Positions 45,800-56,239 of a stretch of 64,000 bases of DNA are shown here, piece after piece. The stretch is taken from contig JAZDUA010000383.1 in assembly GCA_038098605.1 (NCBI GenBank), forward strand, positions 315,001 through 379,000, given 5' to 3'. This DNA comes from Gryllus longicercus. Its lineage: Eukaryota > Arthropoda > Insecta > Orthoptera > Gryllidae. The first letter of the stretch is position 1, and every line of letters begins with the position of its first letter. Position numbers and translations under genes: made by a program. The notes beneath the pieces were generated by a model. That model had not been told where the DNA came from. It did not search any database and worked only from the letters and a program-made list of their open reading frames with translations.

Positions 45800-46800
45800 C
45801 GCTGCCAGTGTCTAATTTGCTTGGTTTCTCGCACATCTCGAGAAATTCACCTCCTTTGATTCCGTAAAGCAGCTGGTATATTCGCTGGTTCTCCAGTTCG
45901 ATCGCAACTCGCGAGCCTTGCTCGCGCCGATTGTCAATCTGGTCAACGCCGCTACCGTCTTCATTCCAGAAACAATTGATCTGGTAAGGGCAACTACGAA
46001 ACTTACGTGATAATAAGCTGCGCGAATGGGATTCGATCGCCAGTGTACGACCCGCAAAGTAAAGGTACTGAATCCAGAGTTGAACGTTCTATACGCCTTC
46101 AAGCGCAGCTCGCAATCCTGACTTGCGCATGTTATAAATGTCATCTCCGCTAAATGCTCAACAGACGTGCAGCCATAGGAACAATAATTATTGATCTGGT
46201 ATTGGACACAACAAGATTCGCAACATAAAATGAGATGTGCGGCGAAGACTAGCGACATTCGCTCGTTTGATGTGTGGCCACAATTAAAGTTGGGGAGTAT
46301 AGTGTTTAGGGTCTTAATCATGTTCAAGCACCACACGAAAGCCTGGCTTGCGTCCGTTATAAATCTGCCGCGGCCGCTACCTTCATTCCAGAATAAACTT
46401 ATCCATTGTCAACGACGACATTAGCAATACGATAATGTGTGGCGCGAGCCTCCCTCACATGCATTTGGTCACCAAAAGGTGTCAAACACAAGGCTAGGAA
46501 TATCTTTAACCGCCGTTCGGAAGCCTGGCTTACGCCGGTAGTAAATCTGCCGCCTTGGCTACTTTCTTCATTCTAAGAAGCGGTATTTGCGACGATAAGA
46601 TTTACAGGATAATGAGCGGTGCACACTCGCTTTCTGGTGTATGGCCACAAAGATGGCGAGAACAGAGTTTCGGGAGCCCTATACACCTTCAAGAACCGCC
46701 CCCACGCCCGGCTTACACCGATCGTAAATCTGATGTCGCCGCCGCGTTGCCATCTTTACAGCGGGCGAGGGCTTGCGCCAGGCTGGCGAGCCCTTGAGGA
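45800..46800. repeat. Five-unit diverged tandem array (182-226 bp units)
   Basis: A landmark block 'AGCCTGGCTTGCGCCGG..ATAAATCTG' recurs near 45,912, 46,113, 46,339, 46,521 and 46,703 (spacings about 201, 226, 182, 182). Between landmarks further shared blocks recur: TACCTTCATTCCAGAA, GATCTGGTA, GTGTATGGCCACAAAG and CTATACACCTTCAAG. Divergence is high but order is kept. A minus-strand frame of 174 codons (46,336-45,812) arises across the units and I reject it. The array ends in what would be the first intron of the candidate gene. Confidence 0.8.
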
Positions 46801-47150
46801 TGTATGGGCCGCTTTGGGGTAAGGGTGAGGAGGGTAGCACTCACCGTTGGCGAGCAGCTTGAGCGTGAGCAGGAAGGGCGCGCCGTCGGCGGCCGCGCGC
46901 TCCTCCAGGCGCCGCTTCTCGCTGAGCAGCTGCTGCAGGTAGGCGGCCGCGGCGGCGGCGGCGGCGGTCGAGCCGTTGCCGGCCCCCGCCGCCCCGCCCG
47001 GCGACCCCGCCGACGCCCCCAGCGGCGGTGGCGGGGGCGGCGGCGGCGGACCGCACGCCGGCGGCGGCGCGGCGCACGCCTCCCCGTCGGCGGCCGGCGC
47101 GGCGGCGTCGCGTTCGTCGTCCATGCCCTGCCGCACACGCACGCACACCG
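46780..47150. promoter_or_regulatory. CpG island around the candidate first exon
   Basis: Very CpG-dense. It covers the candidate coding exon and its start region. If the exon is real, this is probably the gene's 5' CpG island, with transcription running leftwards. Confidence 0.5.
46845..47124 (-). CDS. Candidate first coding exon of an unrecognised gene (partial)
   Basis: On the minus strand an ATG in good Kozak context (GGGCATGG, ATG at 47,124-47,122) opens 93 codons plus one base, ending exactly before a canonical donor, G|GTGAGT, at 46,845/46,844. The protein starts MDDERDAAAP, has a Pro-rich run (residues about 21-34), a Gly/Ala-rich linker (35-52), an Ala run (54-61) and then a non-repetitive amphipathic segment YLQQLLSEKRRLEE (62-75) and PFLLTLKLLAN (83-93) that looks like folded protein. 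This is the gain over the purely repetitive frames elsewhere. No downstream exon was found in the window (it would lie left of 46,840 or beyond the window). The YLxxLLxEKxxLE segment resembles helices near RNA-binding KH or STAR proteins, but I cannot assign a family. Alternative: a chance open frame in a CpG island. Confidence 0.5.
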
Positions 47151-47184
47151 CCCCGTCAATACCACTATCCATTACGGTGTCTAC

Positions 47185-47332
47185 AATTATGTACACACTA
47201 TATGTATGTTGCGTGTAATTATGTACACACTATATGTTGCGTGTAATTATGTAAACTCTATAGGTTGCGTGTAATTATGTACATATATGTTGCATGTAAT
47301 TATGTACCCATTATGAATGTTGCATGTAATTT
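47185..47332. repeat. 28-bp AT-rich minisatellite, left part
   Basis: Five units of about 25-32 bp with consensus TTGCGTGTAATTATGTACAC followed by ACTATATG. Divergence increases to the right. Confidence 0.85.
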
Positions 47333-47334
47333 TT

Positions 47335-48120
47335 AGAGCCGTAAAATATGTACAATGAAATGTCGAGATATCTACATACATATATAATGTAATAAATATG
47401 TAAAATCGGATATATTAAAATTCACTAATTATAAAAGACATTTACATTATAAAAAATTACATTTATAAAACATTTCCTAAACAAATTTTCAAAATAACAT
47501 AACACACATTGCACACTTTGCACTAGACAACTGTTCCGTCAGTAGTAGAAGCTTCATGTATTGCTGTTCTGGTCCATAGTTCTGCTGCCTGACTAGATGC
47601 AATAAATATATTGACGTCATTCATCGAACAAACTGGCGATATCTACGACCAGCAAGCAATCACTGCGGCATGAAGATCTCTCTTTGAATGTAAATCGTCG
47701 GCAATCGCCAATGTTTCTTCGAAAATTAATGTCACGATACACGGCATCATTGATACTCTTCACACCTAAAGATGAAAATGATATCGGTGTCTCACGCGCA
47801 CCGAGATAACTGAAGCAGGCGCGTTGAACTGTGAGAATATCACGCGTCTTCACGTAGGGTACCTGGAGTAGGCACCAAGCAGTAATAATATACGGAAAAA
47901 TTTGAGAATACTTTTTTCATTAAAAAACATTAATAAAATTTAATAAAATTGATAGAATAAAAAATGTATTGTCAAAATACCAAAATATGGTACAGAATAT
48001 GTAAAAATATGTAACTAAAAATTTGATATTATGTTAGGAAGACGACGATTCCCTAAGATTACAAATTTGAGATTGGTAAGTAGAAAGACAAAAAATATGT
48101 AATTATATAAAAATTCGGTT
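47335..48120. other. 790-bp segment splitting the 28-bp minisatellite
   Basis: Lies between two blocks of the same tandem repeat. It is AT-rich except 47,590-47,870, where a minus-strand open frame of about 78 codons (47,850-47,617) lies; it has no ATG start (its nominal first codon is GTG) and contains VQRACFSYLGARETPISFSS. A weak splice-acceptor-like TTCTCACAG precedes it. Possibly a transposon insertion or an exon; unrecognised. Confidence 0.4.
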
Positions 48121-48122
48121 CT

Positions 48123-48216
48123 AGTAATTATGTACACATATGTTGCATGTAATTGTGTACACATTATAGAGAGCCTGTAATTAAGCAGACATTATATAGT
48201 GTCTGTAATTATGTAT
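48123..48216. repeat. 28-bp AT-rich minisatellite, right part
   Basis: Three more units with the same core (TAATTATGTACACATATGTT, GTAATTGTGTACACATTATA, GTAATTAAGCAGACATTATA), same orientation as the block at 47,185. Confidence 0.8.
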
Positions 48217-48219
48217 TTA

Positions 48220-51200
48220 AACTTTGACCAAACAATGAGATATATACTACAATGATAAAACAAATCACCCCCTTTGGAATAACAAGATTCTAACTAACAT
48301 TTCAGTCACTTTGAGTAAATTTCTGTCAAAGTTTGATATCTCAAAAGTAGTCAGACATCCCTCCATCTACAGTAGTGATTTTTATAGTGGCTATTTTGTC
48401 TACAGATGCACGAACACGTGCCTTTTGTCTACACTCATCATTTGATCTATTTGTAGCAGAAGTCACACAAACAACTCCTTTTTTTCGAGTTTTTTTGTTG
48501 GAGCATTGTCTTTCTAAAGGGTCGAAATGATAAAAATGGAAGGTGTACGTATTTATTCACCTGTTTCCATTAGTTTACAAGATGGCGCGTGCTCCATTTG
48601 AATTGATGACTATTGCATTGAAATACAAACTGAATTGAAAAGCTATTTGATGTTACGCTTTGTGGAAAATACACATAGATTTAGAGATAAAGGGGTCTTC
48701 CCACAACAATTTTACACCTGTTGCAATAGTTAATTTACTTCCTAAATCATTATATTCGTAAATACAGTACATGACTGCTTAAGTTGTGGCTCCCTCAATA
48801 CTGCTCAATTCTGAACAGAATTCCAAAAGAAAAATCGATCGTGAAATAAATGTTACTAATTAGTTATCGAATTATCATTGTAGATTCTCCATGAAAGCTT
48901 GGTCCAACACTTAATATATTAAGAATAATATTATAATAATTATGCTGATCGCTATAACTAAAACAACAACAATAAAACGCTTGGGAGTAGTTTCGATTTT
49001 CTTCACTTGCCCCCGGAAAAATTGTTTAGCAGCAAAGATATTCTATAATACACGTGCGACATGCCTAAACCATACATGCTGACTCGCCTCTAAAAAAGTA
49101 GTTAGTACCAATTATTTTCTCGTTTGGAATATGCATGAGCCGTTCCTACCCATCGCCTTACTAGGGGCTGGCCAATTACCCGCGAGTGCATTATAAAGGA
49201 TTGTTCTGATGATAACAATCACAGATGTATTAATAGCGACTCAGATACTCAAACTCTCGTTCAAATAGAATATTTGCAGGTTTTCCGCCACTCAATATAA
49301 GATATAAGAGAATACATTTGAGCATAAGCTTTACAACACATGTGTCCAAGAATGAAGAACACGTTGCGTTTCGAAGTATGTGCCAAATAGAAAATGTTAA
49401 ATTTATTTTATGAGTAATTATAAACCAATTTATTAAAAACTTAGGAGGTAAAGTATCTTACTTTTTTATGAATATGTAATATGAGAATCAAGGCGTGAAT
49501 GTGTTATATTAAATCAGCATTCACGTGAACATCATTTCCTATTTCGCTTGTAACGATCAGGTCGTATTTCTAAATGGTAATTGGAGCTTTAACCAAGTAC
49601 ATACCACGAAACTCCAAAGCGAATGTAATAGACTTACTGGAAAGTCAAATACAGCAGAGTGAGTAATGCTTGAGTCATCATTAAGCCGATTCCTACAAGA
49701 ATACTTTATAGGTTCTGTGTCCTTATATTTTCCTGATTCCTTATGAGGAGTGTTACCGAAAGAGGTTTCAGAGTAATAGCCAATATCAACTACGGATTGA
49801 TGCAGCCAAGAAAGGAATCTGATAAATGCATGACAAAGACAGTGATGTGCGGGTAATTTGATCATTATGTACAGTTAGGAAAAAGTTGTATGTCCTTAAA
49901 AGCGTTGTGCAAGGTCACAACAATCGTGCTGAAAGATGAAAACGTGTCGCCTTTAAAAGCAAGATGTGGAAGGGAAGTAGAGGTGAAAGGCACACAGAAA
50001 AGGGAACGGATATCCTACAGAGAAATGAAATAACGTTATGTCATAATGCTTCGCGTTTACGTTCATGCAATTCCTGTCAGAGTGCAGTTAAGGGTAAAGG
50101 TGAAAGTCGAAGCCGTATTAACGAACTACAAGTGTTTGAAAAAGTGGTGCATCTCCAAGACTTAATCAAAATACAGAGTCTTGGAACATGAAGACGTGAT
50201 GGAACTCACATTTGTCTACATTTCTATATTGGTGCATGCTTCAAAGCATGATATCTACGTGAAGTTGGAGTCTGAAAAACTGCAGAAATACAGTTTTGGA
50301 ATTAATTTGTGATCGTTGATGAATAGAGCAATTGATCATCCACAATCTATTTGATAGGACTTATGTGAAGAATGAAGATTTATGAAAGTAAAGTATTAAT
50401 GTCATTATTCACTTTACACAAGAAATATGTACTGAATAAAATTAATACAAAAATAAATAGCATAGTAATCAAATGTTACTCGCCAAGAGCCAACTACTGA
50501 TAATATTAACGTCATATTTGTTAACATTCCTATCCTCATTCATCACCTGCCATAAAATGACTTCCAAATGATAAAAAAAAGTCGCAAAATCTGAGGTGTG
50601 ACTTTAAGAACTATTTCCTTACCAAATACAGTAATAGTAATAGAAATAAACACTTCTTCAACCGTCACACAACGTAGTTAAATTTCGCAGCTCAAATATT
50701 CAATTACCCTACGCCTCCCAACAACAGTAAACAAAATGAGACCATCAAAACGCGCTAGATTCACACCCCACATGCCGTACATGCAGTTCGAAGCACAATC
50801 TTCATTAACGGAGCGATTACATTCCCGTGATTGGTGGTTTTGCTTTCACATGTTAATAGAGGAGGTACGTTAATTTCGATATGAAAACACCGTACAAAAA
50901 GCTTGCAATAATTACAAACTTGTCCGATCGAAGTTCACAAAATTATGAAAGCGTAATGAGTCAATAGATATACGGCTGGCCGGGACACGCCTCATCCTAT
51001 GCACAGTTCCCAATGTTTCAATTCAATTATACTGCGACTTCGGTAGAGCCAAAAACTATTCACAAAATTATGTACAATACGGTTACAAAGATCCCTAAAA
51101 TTGACCTGGAATGTTTTTGAAATAAGTTTCCTCACAAAGAGTTTTGAAATCAGCGACACAGAAAGGCGTTTTACATTTAAGAATTTTGTGTTATATTATA

Positions 51201-51550
51201 CAACAAATGATAAGAGCTATTAATCAGCATGATTATTGACACTATTTGTGATTCTAACAATACATCACCTCTCAACACATTACGTGCAAAGGCTTGAGAC
51301 TCGATAGTGCAACGTAACGCGCAACGTGCAAATATAATTTAAATTAATCTGACAGACTACGTGAATATTGTAATAAATCATTACAAATCGTATATTTATT
51401 TATTTATATACGTCAAAAACATTTAAAAACTGTGTGTGACGTGCGATATTGAGAAGTTGATTTGAAGTTACATTTATGACCAGAAGCAAAACAAGGGGCC
51501 AACATTTGCTCAAGGATCAGGGAAACTGGACGAAAACCTGATCAAGTTTA
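48220..51550. other. Long AT-rich non-coding stretch
   Basis: About 3.3 kb with only short chance frames. A fragment of the R1-linked motif, GGACACGCCTCATCCTATGC, is at about 50,981. Nothing else recognised. Confidence 0.5.
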
Positions 51551-51557
51551 ATCATTA

Positions 51558-52237
51558 GGGAGTTTTAGCGCCAGGCGTAAGGAGATATCCTTAAACTCTA
51601 TTGATCACGTGACTAACGCCTTCATAAGGTCGTAATGAACAACGTTCGTAAGAGTTTTAGGAATTGCGACATTGCGTTATGCATTATAACAAAGGAAGCA
51701 TTTCAAGCGTTGAACAGAGAAATTGCATAATTTATCAAAGAGTGTAGGCTAGTGGTGAGACATTTAAAACACGTTACGAGTCAACAGACCAGCAAATACA
51801 CATTGTGCATGGAGTTTTAGATTTTCAATCTGCTTTTCTTGAAAATATAGGAAGTACCTTAAAACAGCGTTCGTTATGAGCTTAAGACATAACCTATCCC
51901 GAAGATATGATTTGAACTTCTTTTTCGTGAATTTCTTTCCTGTCACCTCTCCTACATATCCCGTTAATTTTTGCCAGCTTTGTGGACTGTGTAAGGAATA
52001 ATTGTAACTGCCTTACATACGAGAAATGGTTTATTAGAGTTGGAAAAAAACTTTTCCTGTTTTTCGGCGGCCATTTTGCCGCTTGTAAGGTGACCGTAGA
52101 GACTCCCACAGGCGTGCACTATTTATGAAGGTATAAGGTCGTACCTTAGGCCTAAGGTAAGACGTTATGACTTCAAGGTCTGTCACGTGACTGTTAGTGC
52201 ATAACGCCGCTACCTTACGCGTGGCGCTAAAACTCCC
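51558..52237. mobile_element. 680-bp DNA transposon remnant with GGGAGTTTTAGCGCCA TIRs
   Basis: Left end GGGAGTTTTAGCGCCAGGCG and right end, complement GGGAGTTTTAGCGCCACGCG, match 17 bp and then 8 of 9 (through GTAAGG). TA flanks both ends (51,556-51,557 and 52,238-52,239). Internal blocks near the ends are also imperfectly inverted (TGATCACGTGACTAACGCC against a GTCACGTGAC-type block). The TIRs are 24-25 bp. Non-autonomous: no transposase recognised; short frames inside have no signature. Superfamily unassigned. Confidence 0.85.
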
Positions 52238-52239
52238 TA

Positions 52240-52650
52240 TTATATTCATTACCCGTTGCTCTAGTGATACTATTTTGAGGTAGGGGAGGCAGGAAAATTT
52301 TCCTCACATATGTTAATCTTCTAAATGTATTTACCAAATAAAATATTTGCTTTAATGTTTGAGGTGAAATGTATAATGTTTGATATTACAGCTCTGAGGA
52401 AATTTACTTTGATTGAGTTTTTATCTTCGCGCGCTTTTAAGCGGTGGGCAGGCAAACGACAACGCTCTGAAGTTCGCTGCCAGCCTTCCTCCTCTAAGAT
52501 CAGCTTGTGTGTTAACCGCCTCTGCTTCACACCACTCCTGCGGCCGGTAAAGGAATCATTTTATTATGGAGCTGTTCAACGTGAGGGAGGATCTCCTCCT
52601 TTGAACTACCATCTACAGGCGTCTATTTGAACTAAATCAAAGCGTCGTGA
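52240..52650. other. Non-coding DNA
   Basis: A GC-balanced patch at 52,420-52,570 has an open frame (52,325-52,630) but no signature. Confidence 0.4.
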
Positions 52651-52652
52651 TG

Positions 52653-52720
52653 CAGTGGCGGATCAAGAGGGTGGCATGTGGTTCACGCCTCCCCCCCCCC
52701 AAAAAAAAGGACTAGAGTTT
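52653..52720 (+). mobile_element. hAT-like terminus
   Basis: CAGTGGCGGATCAAGAGGGT (from 52,653) closely resembles the CAGTGGCGGATCCAGG-type terminal repeats of hAT elements. A C10A8 run follows. A possible partner is the GATGCCCCCCTCGAAATCAT stretch near 52,886, but it does not end in a matching terminus, so the element is truncated. Confidence 0.5.
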
Positions 52721-52724
52721 TCGT

Positions 52725-53240
52725 GTGTTATCTTCTTTTATTTGAAAAAAATTATTTAAATATTCATTTATGTTATAATTATGTAATTATTTACAAATAA
52801 TATACACAATAATAGTACCATATACACACTACAAAAATAATTTACATTTAATAACAAATATGCTTATTATTTAACAAAAACCTATGATGCCCCCCTCGAA
52901 ATCATCGGCTGGAACCGATGGATGCGGCTCGATGGACGTAGGCATTGGCCAGAGCGCATCTGAATGTGGGCATACCGAGCAGTCCCGGCGCGCTCGGTGT
53001 AATTTCACAGCATTGACTGGAGGACATCCGCGTAAAAAGGCAAATCGAAATCGACCGATAGGTCTTTCTCTCTTATTCCATCACAAATCAATACCCATTA
53101 TCTAATTTCCTGCATGTTATTTGAATTCATTTAAGCAATTTATGTATATAACAACCTTCCTGTTAGTAAACGTACAGGAAACGCCACATTGTAAAAGAAA
53201 AGTGATGTCACAAGGCAGCACATCACTCATGCTCCAACTT
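52725..53240. other. Non-coding DNA
   Basis: AT-rich first half, then a balanced patch (52,880-53,060) with no signature. Confidence 0.4.
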
Positions 53241-53246
53241 ACGCTA

Positions 53247-53799
53247 CGCGATCAAAAGTATCCGGACACGTCCAAAATGGTGTTATGGTGTGGTCGTGTT
53301 TTTCATGGAGGGGGCTTGCACCCTTTGTTGTTTTCTGTGGCACTACCACGGCACAGGCCGACGACGTTTTAAACACGTCCTTGCTTCCCACTGTTGAAGA
53401 TCAATTCGGGGATGGCGATTGCATCTTTCAACACGATCGAGCATCTGTTCATAAGCACGGCATGCGATTGAGCGGTTACACGACAATAACATCCCTGTAA
53501 TGGACTGCCTGCACAGAGTCTTGGCTTGAATCCTATCGAACATCTTTGGAACGCCGACTTCTTGCAAGGAATCACCGACCTGCATTGATACCTCTCCTCA
53601 GTGCAGCACTCCGTGAAGAATGGGCTGCCATTCCCCAACAAACCTTCCAGCACCTGATTGAAAACATGCCTGCGAGAGTGGAAGCTGCAATCAAGGCTAA
53701 GGGTGGGACAACAACGTATTGAATTCCAGCATCACCGATCGAGAGCGCCACGAACTGGTAAGTCATTTTCAGCTATGGGCCCGGATACTTTTGATCACA
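53247..53799 (+). pseudogene. Deleted Tc1-type transposon with C-terminal transposase remnant
   Basis: Both ends carry the inverted repeat (C/T)GYGATCAAAAGTATCCGG (left 53,247-53,264; right 53,782-53,799) with TA on each side. Inside, frames in series give VWSCFSWRGLAPFVVFCGT, FGDGDCIFQHDRASVHKH (second catalytic Asp in FQHD) and LNPIEHLW (third acidic site), then AALREEWAAIPQQTFQHLIE and AAIKAKGG, the classic Tc1 transposase C-terminal half. Frameshifts break it near 53,500-53,520 and 53,560. The N-terminal DNA-binding half and first catalytic Asp are deleted. Non-functional. Confidence 0.93.
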
Positions 53800-53804
53800 T
53801 ACCG

Positions 53805-53936
53805 TATTTGCAAACATTCACCGGATGTTCACCTGTAGAACAAATTGTGAATGAATCAGTTAATTTAACAAAATCCCCATGAATAGCGTCGGCGCCTCCG
53901 ACAGGCGTCGACCACCTAGCACGCATTGTCCTTTGA
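53805..53936. other. Short spacer before the GC array
   Basis: Ordinary non-coding DNA between the Tc1 remnant and the GAGGCGGGGC array. No feature recognised. Confidence 0.5.
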
Positions 53937-53937
53937 C

Positions 53938-54260
53938 AAGGCGAGGCGGGGCGAGGCGGGGCGAGGCGGGGCGAGGCGGGGCGAGGCGGGGCGAGGCGGG
54001 GCGAGGCGGGGCGAGGCGAGGCGGGGCGAGGCGGGGCGAGGCGGGGCGAGGCGGGGCGAGGCGGGGCGAGGCGGGGCGAGGCGAGGCGGGGCGAGGCGGG
54101 GCGGGGCGGGGCGGGGCGAGGCGGGGCGAGGCGGGGCGAGGCGGGGCGAGGCGGGGAGAGGCGGGGCGAGGCGGGGAGAGGCGGGGCGAGGCGAGGCGAG
54201 GCGGGGCGAGGCGGGGCGAGGCGGGGCGGAGCGAGGCGGGGCGAGGCGAGGCGGGGCGGC
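53938..54260 (+). repeat. GAGGC/GGGGC decanucleotide array
   Basis: Roughly 320 bp of GAGGCGGGGC units, interrupted by extra GAGGC and by a short pure GGGGC run (about 54,087-54,118), which gives block structure. The same pentamer family as the array at 26,215, with a different dominant unit. Frames on both strands are artefacts. The pure GGGGC stretch has strong quadruplex potential. Confidence 0.95.
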
Positions 54261-54490
54261 CATTATGTGGAGCGCGGAGCTGCCCTCTCCGCCTTCGTTC
54301 CGCGCGCGAGCTTCATTAGGGCCTCGCCTGCGGCGCCTCGCGGCCCCCGCGCACCTCTGAAATCTTAATTTATTCGCCTGAGCTGCGGGGCAACTCGGCA
54401 GCCGGCGCGTGCGCCCACCGCCCCCATAGCCCCCGTCGCCCCCGCCTGCACTGCGCGCAGTGGGCGCCATCGACCCCAAAGGGCGCCAAC
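54261..54490. promoter_or_regulatory. GC-rich island flanking the decanucleotide array
   Basis: CpG-rich, non-repetitive: CGCGCGCGAGCTTCATTAGG, then CGCCTGCGGCGCCTCGCGG, TTAATTTATTCG, and CCCCCATAGCCCCCGTCGCC. The mixture of CpG and homeodomain-type AT sites is like other islands here. Function unknown. Confidence 0.4.
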
Positions 54491-54499
54491 TGCAGTTCA

Positions 54500-55175
54500 T
54501 TTCGACTCTCCCCGACAAAAAAGGAAAAAAAGTGGAACGTGACTAAATAAAATTAAAGAGCTCGTCCTTAAATAGTGCTGTCACATTTTCGTCAAAATTA
54601 AGATAATGCTACTAACTTACTCACCATACTAATTATTACACTTTGTGTATTGTGACTTTGCCTTTACAAATTTGCAAAGCAAAGGTAAGTTGCTTTAGCA
54701 AATGAAAATTTTTGGAAAAAAAAGAAAAGAAAAAAGAAACTGAATTTGTTCTGTACTGTCTGAAAAGAGACGTCAGATTTCACCTCAGCTATTTTCCGTT
54801 TCCCGTCAATTTTTTCATTCACATAAAAATGTAATACACTTGTATAAAAAAACGAAATATAATACTTAATACCTGTGAAAAAGTACGTATAATTCAGGTG
54901 ACTGCCACGACAAGGGACAGAGACGTAAAACAGGAATGTTCGAAACGCAAGTTACGCGCATTTGACCTATTATTTGAAAATAATCATCATTTACAACATT
55001 TCCTTTACATTAACCGCTTATTGCGCAATTACAAAAGGTCATAATCGAAATTAGTCTTCGGGTGGTAAGATTATTCGTAATTAACAGCCACACTCGAGAT
55101 GCACCCACTATCTCACACTTTTTGTTCCAAAAATCCGTGTCGTGCGGTTTCAGGTAACCAGATTTACCCATTACT
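54500..55175. other. AT-rich non-coding DNA
   Basis: Nothing recognised. Confidence 0.5.
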
Positions 55176-55179
55176 CTCA

Positions 55180-55430
55180 TTTGCTTTGCCTTTCGGCCCA
55201 CAGCGCTTGCCTCACGCCTTCCCGCCGCCGCCGCCACCCCTACCTGTGCGTCGCTACGCACTGCGTCGCTAGGCCTCGTGCCGCGACGCCGACGCCGACG
55301 CCGCCGGCGTTTCTACTTGCGACGCCGCTGTCCATCCCCGGCGCGCGCTGCGAGCTTTCAGCGCCCCAGAGCGAGCTCTCGCGAATCCTCTCCGATACGC
55401 GCGTCACGGAGGAAATCGGTTAGCTAGTGG
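55180..55430. promoter_or_regulatory. CpG island
   Basis: CpG-dense with GCCGCCGCCGCC (55,222-55,235) and a GACGCCGACGCCGACGCC run (55,284-55,305). Short overlapping frames, no signature. Confidence 0.4.
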
Positions 55431-55434
55431 CCCC

Positions 55435-55895
55435 AGAGGGTAGGTAGACCCGGATATTATATCGGTTTAAAGGTATGGGATATGGGATGAAAACGGAACA
55501 CAGGTACGGTCGCAATAAAATTAAATTCGGAGCCAGTCGTCAGTAAAAAGGGATTCACGATGTACTGAGGAAAGTATATGATACGCAAAACACAGTAGTA
55601 CAGAATATATTATTTTATGAAACTATGTCTCATATGCGCACTGCTATCCTCACTTGTTCCTCGTTTTGAATCTAAGTCTCTGCAAGATGTCATATGTTTG
55701 CCGATCCCTTCGATTTCTCTTCTGGTTAAGTGCCTAGCTCAAAGTCATCAATGGTATTAGCACGACTTAGTGAGATGCTCATCGTGTTGTTCTCACTTCC
55801 AATGAATGTCTCCAGAGACCAGAATACCCTATTATATGACGCTGTTGTCTTCTATTCTCCCACTCTCTCAATATTTCGTGAAAATGTATTTTGTT
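55435..55895. other. Non-coding DNA
   Basis: No gene recognised. Confidence 0.45.
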
Positions 55896-55899
55896 TCCG

Positions 55900-56235
55900 G
55901 ACATTTCAATATTTTGGTCATTTGTCTCGTACGTATGTTTTTCTTATATGCTCTGTGGTTCCCCGTACTTGTAATGCATGTAAGTGTACGTGCGTATGTG
56001 TTTCTAAGGGAGAGGAGGGGAAACGGATGAGGAAAGACAGATTGTGCGCGGTCCATAGCCCTTCTGATAGGTACTGTTCCGAACATTCGCCTGGTATGAA
56101 TCGGAGAAACCATTGGAAACTACCGATCAGAGCATCCTGCTACTATAATTCTCCTCCAGACAGTGGCTGAATTCGGCCTCTAGCTTGTGTCGAATACCCG
56201 CCACCGTCTGGACTAACTATAGCACCTTCCGGCCA
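55900..56235 (-). repeat. Dispersed repeat R1, copy 3
   Basis: Minus-strand copy of R1. Read in that direction it has CAGACGGTGGCGGGTATTCG (about 56,213), GCCGAATTCAGCCACTGTCT, GGTTTCTCCGATTCATACCA, GGCGAATGTTCGG and CTATGGACCGCGCACAATCT, in the same order as 2,943-3,115. R1 is thus a real dispersed family. Plus-strand sequence to 56,310 may be further R1 material. Confidence 0.75.
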
Positions 56236-56239
56236 GAAA

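Noticed and set aside
45812..46336. 174-codon minus frame
   Set aside because: Lies across diverged tandem units and is not kept between units.
47187..47332. Telomere-like or CRISPR-like repeat
   Set aside because: Units vary in length, are AT-rich and contiguous without spacers; an ordinary minisatellite.
53879..54518. Frames of 144-200 codons on both strands
   Set aside because: Generated by the GAGGCGGGGC array.
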